Below are positions 37,001 through 43,580 of a stretch of DNA of 64,000 nt, piece by piece (positions within the stretch are counted from its first letter, which is position 1; the number at the start of each line of letters is the position of its first letter). This DNA is from Candidatus Endomicrobium embiratermitis (GTDB taxonomy: Bacteria > Elusimicrobiota > Endomicrobiia > Endomicrobiales > Endomicrobiaceae). A program made the translations under genes and the position numbers. The notes beneath the pieces were generated by a model. It saw only the letters and a list, made by a program, of their open reading frames with translations. It ran no database searches and was not told where the DNA came from. Location: assembly GCA_009781315.1 (NCBI GenBank), contig WQYI01000001.1, positions 347,947-411,946 on the forward strand, read 5' to 3'.

Positions 37001-37665
37001 CCGGCAAATGTTATATCGCCGTCTGCAAATGTTATTGTTGAATTAGAATCATTGTATATTGCTCCGCCGACGCCTGCCACATTGCTGCTGAATATTACCG
37101 TACTTGTCGTAAACAAGACACTTGAATTAGAAGCATTGTACATCGCTCCGCCGACGGAGCCGGAACGTGTTGCCGTATTACTGCTGAAAGTTACCGTACT
37201 TCCGGTAAATGATATATATGACTGCTCATTGAATACCGCTCCGCCGGAACTTACCGCAATATTGCCGTCAAAAACTACATTCGCGTCTACGAAAGCTATT
37301 GACGAATTATTGATATTATATATCGCTCCGCCGTTCCCGTTAAAAAAGCCGCCGACAAAATTTATGTCGTCGTGAAACGCAACGTTTGTATTTTCAAAAG
37401 CAAATATTCTGTAAAGGCCGGCGCCGTCCAATGTTACGCCGTTGCCGTAAATATCAATAGGCCCGGCATAATTGATTGACGAAAGAATAGCGGTATAATT
37501 TACGGAGGTTGTGGCAAATGTTATGGTTGTCGTAGCGGCGCTTACGGCATTTGAAAGGTCGTTAAAGTCATATACATCATATGCATGCGTATAATCAACC
37601 TTCACAAAAACAAACGCGGCTACCGCTAATAAGAACGCTTTAAACCTTAAATCTTTTATAAACAT
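28024..37665 (-). CDS. Giant Pmp-like autotransporter adhesin with C-terminal OmpA peptidoglycan-binding domain
   Basis: About 3213 residues from MFIKDLRFKAFLLAV at 37665 (AAGGAG upstream). The signal peptide ends near YTHA. The passenger (to about residue 2700) has 55-60 GGA[IVL]-type motifs paired with FxxN motifs (FSSNTA, FTGNSA), the two signatures of chlamydial polymorphic membrane proteins, which form a beta-helix. Two 970-residue modules share caps such as GPWN(Q/K)FVAAYKAVT. Nucleotides 28590-29415 encode a type V beta-barrel (starting SGLWVQLKGG, ending IGIRYLFGG). An Ala/Glu/Lys-rich helical linker follows (28370-28590), then an OmpA-like domain (IEGHTDSTG...NRRVEIFVE). Barrel topology puts the linker and OmpA domain in the periplasm, so the protein would be tethered to peptidoglycan. 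Its role as an adhesin is inferred. Confidence 0.9.
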   Translation of the reverse strand: MFIKDLRFKAFLLAVAAFVFVKVDYTHAYDVYDFNDLSNAVSAATTTITFATTSVNYTAILSSINYAGPIDIYGNGVTLDGAGLYRIFAFENTNVAFHDDINFVGGFFNGNGGAIYNINNSSIAFVDANVVFDGNIAVSSGGAVFNEQSYISFTGSTVTFSSNTATRSGSVGGAMYNASNSSVLFTTSTVIFSSNVAGVGGAIYNDSNSTITFADGDITFAGNIASFFDYKYGGGAIYNGSNSNISFTSSTVIFSSNTAGFGSGGGAISNRYSNILFTSSTVIFSSNTAHYGGGAILNQDHATMTFTSGDITFAGNIGAAISNRDNSNISFTSSTVMFSSNMGSADFNGAISNYDHATMTFTSSDITFAGNNTLDNGGGAISNGFNSNILFTSSTVIFSGNTTIYYYGGAIYNNYIANISFTGSSVTFIGNTAGRGGGAIYNSNDSTISFTSSAVIFSNNDGWNGGAISNIGVWWNSTAMSFTASTVTFSNNDGWNGGAIYNSDNSNISFTSSTVIFSSNTSAELGGAIFNEQKSEMEFANSDIKFIDNTSGKNGGAIYSSDDATIIFTNSNVIFAGNTASFDGGAIFNSASTMTFTNGDITFSENEANYGGAIYGDNGSLINFEMSSGDTLIFENNEAAYFGGAIYGEDSIMTFTNGDMKFTGNSAYLGSGGAIFSKNGLVDFKMSSGDTVIFENNTSKAGGGAIYGYGAQINFETVLGNTIIFDSNTSQWYGGAIYNEYSTMTFTNGNIMFSGNSAEEDSGGAIFNGSAQINFEMSSGDTVIFDGNTAQWYGGAIYNWNNSTAAFANGDITFSSNTAQYGGAVSNWYDSEIDFMPSSLLSFINNSATNQGGAIFNYDHAAMAFTSGDIMFIGNSAASYGGAIVNYDNAEMTFTGVNVMFSGNSAGSDGGAIYNGLNSRINFNMASGSSVTFTGNTAAFGRDIYNASGGTINITGAGNIIFSGGIEGDGDINKTGTGKVHFEAGSKTDIGGSFNLAGGNVYFSTSAKISSMEIGAASLTLDVDFIGSLTSVLYFDDITINMADSKLYVNNISTGALVGLYSRAIFYSNSANNGTFDDSRIYDAVNENGSYNLVWQTGSYDYGYSYMGLLMLDSMGPWNQFVAAYKAVTAGNTIYLDQNIIATTNDENPFGFPDFTNITIAGYNGGVYIIDSNGRADKGLTIASTQTINIENLTFQNFNKTGNGGVILSSGGINIGGNVSFINNTASGNGGGICNYNSTTTFANGNIIFAGNSATGSFLGGAIYSGNNSLIDFNMVSGNSITFSENTSGSEGGAILNTASKMTFANADIMFTGNSATRLGGAILNYYMSTMTFTNGNITFDGNSAQQIGGAINNTSFAEMSFTTAGLMFSGNKAGTGGAIYNYSRSKMTFTDGDVTFIGNSAENYDGGAIFNTNNSIMTFANADITFTSNTANSMGGAILNGDNAMITVTGGNAAFTGNASGGSGGAIYNYTDGLIDFNAPSGGNIIFSGNTSGNHGGAIYNEAAGINFDGKATFAGNTGYASGAICNYRNSAITFANGDIMFSSNTALNTATSYGGAIYNSSSLISFDAGSGNSATFAGNTAKNGGAIFNYLGSVMEFKSGSVVFNKNTAFAGVAGAIYNYSGKINFEMSSGDAISFTGNTADTNGGAIYGYNNSIMTFTGGNVTFIGNGASSNSGGAIYVNSNSEIIFTTANVIFSANKANTSGGAIFNTTSSSISFTGSAATFNGNIAQQLGGAIYNFNSGNINFTGVTAAFAGNTADTGGAIYNGANSSVIMEGEGTFTGNKAVNGNGGAIYNAGLLELSAASGKSILFTGNSAGGQGNDIYNTVQGTIMITGSGTVTINDGISGLGLIEKSAGIFNVNGNSSGYTGVFSQTGGNTVVTSNTFAGAHNISSGSEFELATGAAMSAGSNYALSSATMTISAGNNLAFGGQIIGTGLIDKTGTGKMHFTSGADIDFGGRFNLAGGNVHFSTFAKISSMEVGAAGALTLDVDFIGSRTSILYFDDITINTANSVLYVNNTSTGALDARVYSRAIFYSNTQNDGTFDDNNIYDVATGSSIYNLVWQSGLYDYGYTWMGLLTLDMLGPWNKFVAAYKAVTTGNTIYLDQNITAVTNDEDPFDFPNYTDITIAGYNGDVYIIDSNGRFNKGLTIASTHTINIENLTFQNFNTSGAGGVINNNGIVNMGGEVSFINNTAVGSGGAIYSWNNSTMTFVNADAMFIGNNAASLGGAVYNAVNSEITFTNGEVMFDGNVAVRSGGAVYNRDNSHIDFASTVVNFINNGAGISGGAIYNTVNSTMTFTNGEVTFDDNVAVSSGGAVYNRDNSHIDFASTIVNFINNGAGISGGAIYNTANSTMTFTNSEVTFDDNVAVSSGGAVYNRNNSLIDFASTIVNFINNSAGASGGAIYSEGGANTSFCGGTVIFEGNKAVGKGGALYIADSAITFDTDGGSVTFRDNMADGKANDVYMDINAKLGISGSNDIRFESGILSEASGSGIEINKYGTGKIYLGGENEVWGDFNINGGDIIMLASATYKGKALELGSASSLDMHNKTVNTVEIAGDFRIADDMNLKMDIFSNGKNDIIKSSGTAYIGGSNIYIYAGIGTYTAEEYNLIITNSSSTLDGVFASSTIIVLGKSYLNDYQLRYIDGIVKLMLDGSILTNFRSLEPLTYNQSETARAFDIISEQPGNWETIFNEMMIKLDNGTDKDIAEIKDFLARTSGYFLSNVIRNIAADSPNNEVYDKIRNHREEHETNSGLWVQLKGGMESFYKDENSLEDYGNISMGVMFGYDRYIKRDSGGDMMYGIYARINKDNIEQGEHKADGNKNGLGIYGGYLRNGWELKGMLLGSYDKFNTERMTYAGDVAKADINAVTVSADMELGINICLGKVITMRPYGGIEAANTMYGAFKEKGAGQYNLDVREGNYLRSAARVGLGLGYEKGKWIWYANAEGKYKIDGTKYEIESEFEDTGVNFYSRSSEEGNIEIGAGLGGEVRIAKNWKGFINAKYYAGERYENAYGNIGIRYLFGGKKIEDIKEAVEAEDNADEKAALEAAEEAKKIAAAAAAAATATAEKAKKQAEIDADNEAAMEQARKEAKARREKPVLKSFSMDMANFAIGSANLSARAKENIALQAKEIKQFEYKNMTIEGHTDSTGSVGLNKRLSTQRAKAVYDEFVKNGIPEEKLTYIGFGLSMPKASNKTAAGRAQNRRVEIFVE
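30481..30975 (-). repeat. Tandem 174-bp repeats inside the giant gene
   Basis: The same block starts at 30481, 30655 and 30829, a 174-bp (58-codon) period. The first two units are nearly identical and the third diverges towards its end. Each encodes two GGA[IV]YN beta-helix rungs with FASTIVNFINN-type strands. Confidence 0.85.
31371..34319 (-). repeat. 2.91-kb module duplication in the giant gene
   Basis: The segment beginning TCACCGCTTTATACGCCGCT recurs at 31371 and 34281, an offset of 2910 bp (970 codons). Flanking sequence for the caps (FDDITIN, AIFYSN, LVWQ, GLTIAST) is alike at both places, so the passenger grew by duplication of whole modules. Confidence 0.8.
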
Positions 37666-37810
37666 TCTTTTTCTCCTTTTTGTAAGTTCCAATTGTTAAA
37701 ACTTATAAAACATACGCTATTTGTAACATAGTATATATATGGGCATCTTGAAAAACCTGATATTTTTAAAAAAAAAGAGTCATTTAAAAACGCCTTTAAT
37801 AAATTATTGC

Positions 37811-37854
37811 CGTTGGTTATGTCAATAACCAACGGTATTGTATACAATACCGTT
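37811..37854. promoter_or_regulatory. Two adjoining palindromes upstream of the giant gene
   Basis: CGTTGGTTAT-GTCA-ATAACCAACG (37811-37834) is followed, sharing AACG, by the perfect 24-bp palindrome AACGGTATTGTATACAATAC plus CGTT (37831-37854). On the minus strand, TTGACA (37825-37820) spans the loop and the edge of the first, with TATTAA 18 bp downstream, so they may overlap the promoter of the giant gene. Confidence 0.4.
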
Positions 37855-37909
37855 TTTAAAATGTTATAATCTTCCGACGATAAAAAGATATTTTAAGTAC
37901 GGAGGAATT

Positions 37910-38185
37910 ATGATAAACGACAGGATAAGTTTTCAGCGTTTTTTAGGATTAGATATGGACAGCTCTATCCCTGACGCAACAACCATATGGTTATTCAGGG
38001 AAAAGCTGACTATAGGCGGTCATCTAAAAGAATTATTTGAGGAATTCAACCGGCAGTTAGACGCTAAAGGATATATAAGGTGCAGGACATTTAAGCGGGC
38101 GCAAGAGTTAATAGCTTTAAAAAATCTTGCTTACAACATTAAGCGAAGCGCTTTTTTGCACGACCATTGGGTTGCTCCGGCATAG
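37910..38185 (+). pseudogene. IS5-family transposase, internally deleted remnant
   Basis: 91 codons from MINDRISFQRFLGLDMDS at 37910, with GGAGG upstream. Residues 1-57 match the N-terminal DUF772-type domain of IS5 transposases (PDATTIWLFREKLT, LFEEFNRQLDAKGYI). The sequence then jumps to CRTFKRAQELIALKNLAYNI, which resembles the extreme C-terminus (ANLAYNxKR). The catalytic DDE core is missing, so it cannot transpose on its own. The frame is intact across the deletion. It lies upstream of, and divergent from, the giant autotransporter gene. Confidence 0.75.
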
Positions 38186-38286
38186 AACACCAATTATATT
38201 GTTTCGTCGGAAATAAGGTTTCCTCCTCGCAATGGCGACGAAATATGCATCGTTTTTACTTTTTACATTTTACTTGTTGCTTGCCG

Positions 38287-39582
38287 TTAAAGCCCCTCAA
38301 GACTTGAAAGTTCCATCTGCTTTAGAAAATCTTTATTTGATTTAGAAGTCATCATTCTTTTGGTAAGTTCTTCCATAACTTCTATGGAATTCATCGAATT
38401 CATCCATTTTCTTAAAATCCACATTTTGTTTTTCTCGTCTTCGCTTAACAAAAGTTCTTCTTTTCTTGTGCCCGAACGCAGCAAATCTATAGCCGGGAAA
38501 ATTCTTCTGTCGGCAAGTTTTCTGTCAAGATAGATTTCGCAGTTTCCGGTTCCTTTAAACTCTTCAAAAATTACGTCGTCCATACGGCTTCCGGTTTCCA
38601 CAAGAGCCGTTCCTATAATCGTAAGACTGCCGCCTTCCTCAATGTTTCTGGCGGCTCCGAAAAATCTTTTAGGCCTTTGCAGAGCGTTTGAATCAAGACC
38701 GCCTGAAAGAACCCTTCCGCTTGAAGGAATAGCGGTATTATAAGCTCTTGCAAGCCTTGTAATGGAATCCAGAAGAACGACAACGTCTTTTCCGTTTTCA
38801 ACCATTCTTTTGGCTTTTTCTATAACCATTTCCGCAACCTGTATATGCCTGTCGGAAGGTTCGTCAAAAGTGGAAGATACTACTTCCCCTTTTACGGAGC
38901 GCTGCATATCGGTTACTTCTTCCGGCCTTTCGTCAATTAAAAGAACCATAAGAATTATATCGGGATTATTTTCCGTAATGGCATTGGCTATTTTCTGAAG
39001 CAATACTGTTTTACCGGTTCTGGGAGCCGCGTTTATCAAAACCCTTTGACCTTTTCCTATCGGAACAAGCATATCTATAATTCTGGTAGATACTTCTTTT
39101 TGAGCGGTTTCAAGAACTATTTTTTCATCCGGATAAAGAGGCGTTAAATTGTCAAACAGGGAACGTTCCCTTATATTTTCAAGGTTTTCCTGACCGTTAA
39201 TGGATTTTACCTGCAAAAGAGCGAAAAACCTTTCCTGCTCTTTCGGAGGGCGCACATATCCGGCAACCGTATCGCCTTTTCTTAAAGCAAACTTTTTTAT
39301 CTGCGAAGGAGATATGTAAATATCGTCCGGACCCGGCAGATAGTTGTAATCCGGCGAACGTAAAAATCCGAAACCGTCCGGCAAAATTTCAAGCACGCCT
39401 TCGTCGTAGACCAGATTGTTTTCTTTTGTTTTGGCTTCAAGGATTTTTGCGATAAGTTCCTGTTTTCTTAAACCCGCAACGGTATCGATTTTCAATTCCT
39501 TGGCAAGTTTCGTAAGTTCCGCCATTGTACTTTTTGACAACACCGATGCGTCAGCGCCGGCGACAGATTTCTCTTTTTCCAT
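38287..39582 (-). CDS. rho: Transcription termination factor Rho
   Basis: RNA-dependent hexameric ATPase that ends transcripts. 431 residues. The N-terminal Rho-N helices ([20 protein letters not shown]) are followed by a cold-shock-like RNA-binding domain ([15 protein letters not shown]) and an ATPase core with Walker [21 protein letters not shown] and the Q/R-loop [17 protein letters not shown] precedes the ATG. About 180 bp of AT-rich DNA without recognised features separate it from coaE. Confidence 0.97.
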   Translation of the reverse strand: MEKEKSVAGADASVLSKSTMAELTKLAKELKIDTVAGLRKQELIAKILEAKTKENNLVYDEGVLEILPDGFGFLRSPDYNYLPGPDDIYISPSQIKKFALRKGDTVAGYVRPPKEQERFFALLQVKSINGQENLENIRERSLFDNLTPLYPDEKIVLETAQKEVSTRIIDMLVPIGKGQRVLINAAPRTGKTVLLQKIANAITENNPDIILMVLLIDERPEEVTDMQRSVKGEVVSSTFDEPSDRHIQVAEMVIEKAKRMVENGKDVVVLLDSITRLARAYNTAIPSSGRVLSGGLDSNALQRPKRFFGAARNIEEGGSLTIIGTALVETGSRMDDVIFEEFKGTGNCEIYLDRKLADRRIFPAIDLLRSGTRKEELLLSEDEKNKMWILRKWMNSMNSIEVMEELTKRMMTSKSNKDFLKQMELSSLEGL

Positions 39583-39761
39583 TAACTCCTCCAGAGTTGT
39601 TTTGGTATGATAAAAAACGATGATAGGTTGTTTTTTAAGGAATGCATAAATAGATTTTTAGTTATCAGATTTGCAGTTTTTTTTCCATTTGGGTTTTTTG
39701 ATTTGAACAATGTTAGTTAAATGTTAGTTTATAGATGTTAATTAAGTTACTGAATTGTATA

Positions 39762-40355
39762 TTATTTTTTTTCGGCTGTCAACAACGCGTACAAATCTCT
39801 CACGCGTTTGGCAAGAGCTTTTCTTGAGCCGGTATTGTCAATCGTATAATCCGCCATTTTTACTTTTTCTTCAATCGGCATTTGCGAGGATATTCTCTTT
39901 TCAACCTGTTCTTTGTTAAGCCCGTCTCTTTTGGCAAGCCTGCGCGCCTGAATGTTGTAAGGCGCCCATATGACGATTATTATATCGCAAATTCTGTCCA
40001 GTCCTACTTCAAAAAGCAAAGGGGCGTTTATAACTATGTCGTATTTTTTTATTTTTTCAGAAATGATTTCGTTTATGCGGGAAATTATATACGCGTGAAG
40101 AATTTTCTCAACTTTAAGTTTTGCTTCTTTATCTGTAAAAATTATTTCGGCAAGTTTTCTCCTGTCCAGCGCACCGTGAGCGCGTAAAATATTTTTGCCG
40201 AAATATTTTACCAGTTCTTTTAACGCGGGCTTTCCTTTTTTTGTAAGCTCGCGCGAAATCGCGTCGGCGTCTATAGTATAGGCGCCAAGTTCTTTAAAAT
40301 GTTTCGCGCTCTCGCTTTTTCCGGTTGCTATTCCGCCTGTTAAACCTATTATCAT
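39762..40355 (-). CDS. coaE: Dephospho-CoA kinase
   Basis: Last step of CoA synthesis. 197 residues, P-loop GGIATGKS at 7-14, the DADAISREL motif and the NAPLLFEVGLD lid region. It lies between polA and rho; the polA-coaE-rho neighbourhood is frequent in bacteria. Confidence 0.95.
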   Translation of the reverse strand: MIIGLTGGIATGKSESAKHFKELGAYTIDADAISRELTKKGKPALKELVKYFGKNILRAHGALDRRKLAEIIFTDKEAKLKVEKILHAYIISRINEIISEKIKKYDIVINAPLLFEVGLDRICDIIIVIWAPYNIQARRLAKRDGLNKEQVEKRISSQMPIEEKVKMADYTIDNTGSRKALAKRVRDLYALLTAEKK

Positions 40356-40392
40356 CTATGATTTCCTTTTATTTTTTAAATACAAGAAGTTT

Positions 40393-40530
40393 GTTATTCC
40401 GGGCTTGACCCGGAATCCATTGTTACTAAAAATAATATGTTACCATTTATGTCTTTTAACAACCAACTTGGATCCCCGCAACTGCCGAAGGCAGAGTTTT
40501 GAAAAAACTCTTAAGACACTCAGGGATGAC
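40393..40530. repeat. Dispersed palindromic repeat R2
   Basis: Starts GTTATTCCGGGCTTGACCCG, continuing to GGAATCC, and ends GACACTCAGGGATGAC. It shares its interior with R1 and its right end with R3. A secondary GAGTTTT...AAAACTC hairpin sits near 40495-40510. It lies between polA and coaE, 17 bp after the polA stop codon. Confidence 0.75.
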
Positions 40531-40547
40531 AAAAGAGAGGAATTACG

Positions 40548-43301
40548 TTATGCTTTTGTCATCTCTCCCCAGTTTTTACCGATTTTAACATCGACAGACA
40601 GAGGCACGCTTAATTTCAGCGCGGTTTCCATTTTTTCTTTTATAAAAACAGCAAATTCACTTTTTGCGTGTTCTTCGACTTCAAAAAGCAAATCGTCGTG
40701 AACCTGCAAAAGCATAACGGCGGGATATTTTTTAATTTTTATTTCATTGTATATGTTTATCATAGCGATTTTTATTATATCCGCCGAAGTCCCCTGGACC
40801 GGAGTATTTAAAGCCATTCTTTCGCCTGCCGCTCTTACCTGATTATTTGCGGCTTTTAATTCCGGCACATACCTTATCCGTCCGGTAATAGTGCTTACAT
40901 AACCGTTATGTTTTGCCTGTTCGACAACAACGGACATCCATTTTTTTACGCCTGCGTATCTTTCAAAATAACCGTCGATATATTCTTTGGCTTTGCCGAA
41001 GGGAATATTTAACTGCCTTGAAAGCCCGAAAGGAGACATGCCGTAAACTATTCCGAAATTTATGGATTTTGCCGCGCTTCTCAAGTCATCCGGGACTTTA
41101 TCGCCTTTAGGAACGTTAAAAACTTCCCTTGCCGTAGCAGAGTGAATGTCTTCCCCCGCTTTAAAAGCTTCGATAAGTTTTTCGTCGCGGGAAATATGCG
41201 CTAAAACCCTTAAATCTATCTGGGAATAGTCCGCCGAAATAAAAATTTTGCCTTTTTCAGCGACAAAAGCTTTTCTAAACTCCCTGCCATATTCGGATTT
41301 TACCGGAATATTCTGCAGATTCGGTTCGGTTGACGAAAGCCTGCCGGTTGTCGTAACAGCCTGATTAAAAACGGTGTGTATGCGGTCGCCGTAATACGCG
41401 CAATAATCCGTTATAGGGTCAATATAAGTGCTTTTAATTTTTTGAAGTTCTCTGTATTTCAAAATTTCCGAAGCAAACTCATAAGAAGAAAGTTCGGTCA
41501 AAACGCCTTCATCCGTGGAGTTGCCGGTTTTAGTTTTCTTTATGACCGGCAAATTAAGCTTTTCAAACATAATATGCGAAAGCTGCTTGGGAGAATTTAT
41601 GTTAAATTCTGTTCCCGCGATACCATAAATATTTTTTTCAACGCCTTTTATTGCCGACACGATTTTTTCGTTAAATTGTCTCAAAAAATCCGTATCGATT
41701 TTTATCCCCGCTATTTCCATTTCCGAAAGAACCTCTATCAAAGGCATTTCAATATTAAAAAACAGCGGTTCAAGTTTATGCTTTTTTATTTCTTTTTCAA
41801 ACAGCCCGTAAATATTATATGCGGCGTAAACTATCGAATTTGCATACCTTGCGGTTTCATGCATGCTTGAATCGGCAAAAGATATTTTTTTCGAAGCTTT
41901 TCCGAGGTAGGCGTCATCGCCCGCGTCAAAATTCAGATATTCTTTCGCCATATCTTTTATATTGTGGGATTTTGACGGGTTTAAACAATACGACGCGAGC
42001 ATCACGTCAAAATATATTCCGTTAAGAGCGATGTTTAAAGAATGATATACGTTTCTTTCTTCTTTTAAATCGCAGCCGGTTTTTTTTATTTTATCGGATG
42101 ATAAGACGGCTGAAAAAATATCTTTAAAATCGTCAAAGCTCATTTGTTTTACGGTCATATCGTTATGACCGAGCGGAATATAAACGCTTCTTCCCGATGT
42201 ATAAAAAGAAACTCCCGTTATTCCTGTTTTTAAAGAATCGTCCGTTGTTCCGACCGTCTTTAAAACAACCCGTCCTTCTTTTTCTATTTCTTTTGCAAGG
42301 AGCAAAGCTCCTTCTTTATTATCAATAATTTCAGATTTAAAATCAATTTTTCTGTCATTCCCGAGAAATCTGGAATCCACGTTGCCGTTGTCTTTATCAG
42401 GCATAAAAGACGAAAATGGATCCCCGATTAAGACACTCGGGGATGACACGGATTGAGGAGCGAATTGTTTAATCAGGCTTTTAAACTCATACTTTTCAAA
42501 AAACGGCAAAGCTTTGCTTATATCAAGGTCTTTGAGTTCAAAATTTTCAAGGTTATAATTTAAAGGCGCTTCTTTATTTAATTCAATAAGTTTCCTGCTC
42601 ATTAAAGCGTCATGAAAACCGTTTTGAATAAGAATTCCGATTTTTCCGGATATAGCCGCGGAATTTTTTAATATTTCTTCCAAACTTCCGAATTCTTTAA
42701 CAAGTTTTACGGCTGTTTTTTCGCCTATTCCTTTAACCCCCGGTACATTGTCGGATGCATCCCCCATCAAAGAGAAAATGTCAATAAGCTGCTTTGGTGT
42801 AACGCCGTACTTTTTCTCGACTTCTTCTTCATCATACATTATGTCTTTGGAATCGTTCCACACCGCGACGACATCGTCTTTTACAAGCTGCAAAATATCT
42901 TTATCGCCGGTCACTATAACGGTATAAATTTCATTTTTTTTGTTATTTTCAACAACAGATGCTATTAAATCATCGGCTTCGTAACCTTTAATTTCAATTT
43001 CGGGTATATTTAAAGATTTAACCGCCTCCCGCGCCAAAGGCATTTGGCTTATTAGCGCTTCGTCAAGAGGTTTTCTGTGGGCTTTATAATCCTGATAGAT
43101 TTCGTGCCTGAAGTTTTTAGCGGGATAATCGAAACAAACCGCGATATAATCGGGTTTAAAATTGTTTTTGATTTTCAAAAGAAGCTTTATAAATCCGAAA
43201 ACGGCGTTAACCTGCGTGCTGTCAGACGTATAAAGCGGCGGCAAAGCGTGATAAGCCCTGTGAATATACGCGTTGCCATCGATAATATAAAATTTTTTCA
43301 T
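40548..43301 (-). CDS. polA: DNA polymerase I
   Basis: 917 residues from MKKFYIIDGNAYIHRAYHAL at 43301 (AAAGGAAA upstream); the frame to 43340 is not supported. N-terminal 5'-nuclease domain (about 1-285: VTGDKDILQLV, GDASDNVPG). The middle domain keeps the 3'-5' exonuclease fold, but the exo motifs are lost: VVLKTVG replaces the D-x-E motif and CDLKEER replaces N-x-x-x-D, so it is probably not proofreading. The polymerase domain is intact: motif A ADYSQIDLRVLAH, motif B RSAAKSINFGIVYG, motif C QVHDDLLFEV. Residues about 286-316 are encoded by repeat R3, inserted in frame in the interdomain linker. Confidence 0.96.
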   Translation of the reverse strand: MKKFYIIDGNAYIHRAYHALPPLYTSDSTQVNAVFGFIKLLLKIKNNFKPDYIAVCFDYPAKNFRHEIYQDYKAHRKPLDEALISQMPLAREAVKSLNIPEIEIKGYEADDLIASVVENNKKNEIYTVIVTGDKDILQLVKDDVVAVWNDSKDIMYDEEEVEKKYGVTPKQLIDIFSLMGDASDNVPGVKGIGEKTAVKLVKEFGSLEEILKNSAAISGKIGILIQNGFHDALMSRKLIELNKEAPLNYNLENFELKDLDISKALPFFEKYEFKSLIKQFAPQSVSSPSVLIGDPFSSFMPDKDNGNVDSRFLGNDRKIDFKSEIIDNKEGALLLAKEIEKEGRVVLKTVGTTDDSLKTGITGVSFYTSGRSVYIPLGHNDMTVKQMSFDDFKDIFSAVLSSDKIKKTGCDLKEERNVYHSLNIALNGIYFDVMLASYCLNPSKSHNIKDMAKEYLNFDAGDDAYLGKASKKISFADSSMHETARYANSIVYAAYNIYGLFEKEIKKHKLEPLFFNIEMPLIEVLSEMEIAGIKIDTDFLRQFNEKIVSAIKGVEKNIYGIAGTEFNINSPKQLSHIMFEKLNLPVIKKTKTGNSTDEGVLTELSSYEFASEILKYRELQKIKSTYIDPITDYCAYYGDRIHTVFNQAVTTTGRLSSTEPNLQNIPVKSEYGREFRKAFVAEKGKIFISADYSQIDLRVLAHISRDEKLIEAFKAGEDIHSATAREVFNVPKGDKVPDDLRSAAKSINFGIVYGMSPFGLSRQLNIPFGKAKEYIDGYFERYAGVKKWMSVVVEQAKHNGYVSTITGRIRYVPELKAANNQVRAAGERMALNTPVQGTSADIIKIAMINIYNEIKIKKYPAVMLLQVHDDLLFEVEEHAKSEFAVFIKEKMETALKLSVPLSVDVKIGKNWGEMTKA
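42354..42447. repeat. Dispersed palindromic repeat R3 inserted in frame in polA
   Basis: GTCATTCCCGAG ... CTCGGGGATGAC forms the outer palindrome, with inner GGAATCC and GGATCCCC as in R1 and R2. The right end GACACTCGGGGATGAC nearly equals that of R2. It encodes a peptide beginning VSSPSVLIGDPFSSF and ending DSRFLGNDR, between the 5'-nuclease and exonuclease-like domains. Confidence 0.8.
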
Positions 43302-43354
43302 ATTTTCCTTTACAGCTAAACTTCGTCTATATTTTAGCAAACTTTTTTAAATCA

Positions 43355-43392
43355 ATAAAACAACCGTACTACCTGATTAACGCAGTACGGTC
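43355..43392 (-). terminator. Hairpin downstream of the thiE fragment
   Basis: On the minus strand CCGTACT ... AGTACGG followed by TTGTTTTATT. It looks like an intrinsic terminator and lies 31 bp after the stop codon of the thiE 3' remnant, so it may be the original terminator of a thiE gene. Confidence 0.6.
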
Positions 43393-43422
43393 GTAAAATC
43401 TTTGCTTTTTAAGATAACAAAA

Positions 43423-43515
43423 TTACGATTTATTCCAAATTTGCGCTAAATTTTTTGCTGCTTCTAAAGGGTTTGCTGATGCGGAAATTGCGGTAACAAC
43501 AAATAACCATGAGCA
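43423..43515 (-). pseudogene. 3'-terminal fragment of a second thiE
   Basis: The minus strand encodes SWLFVVTAISASANPLEAAK followed by NLAQIWNKS and a stop at 43423-43425. This aligns with the C-terminus of the intact ThiE at 44405 (GFFVVSAIAGASDPFVATKE, then LLKEWK). No start codon or upstream part remains. It is diverged from the intact gene, so it is either an old duplicate or the displaced original 3' end. Confidence 0.7.
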
Positions 43516-43580
43516 AGCAATAAAAAAATTATTTTAATCGTTACTTAATTGAATTTAATTTTTATCTACATGGAGGCTTT

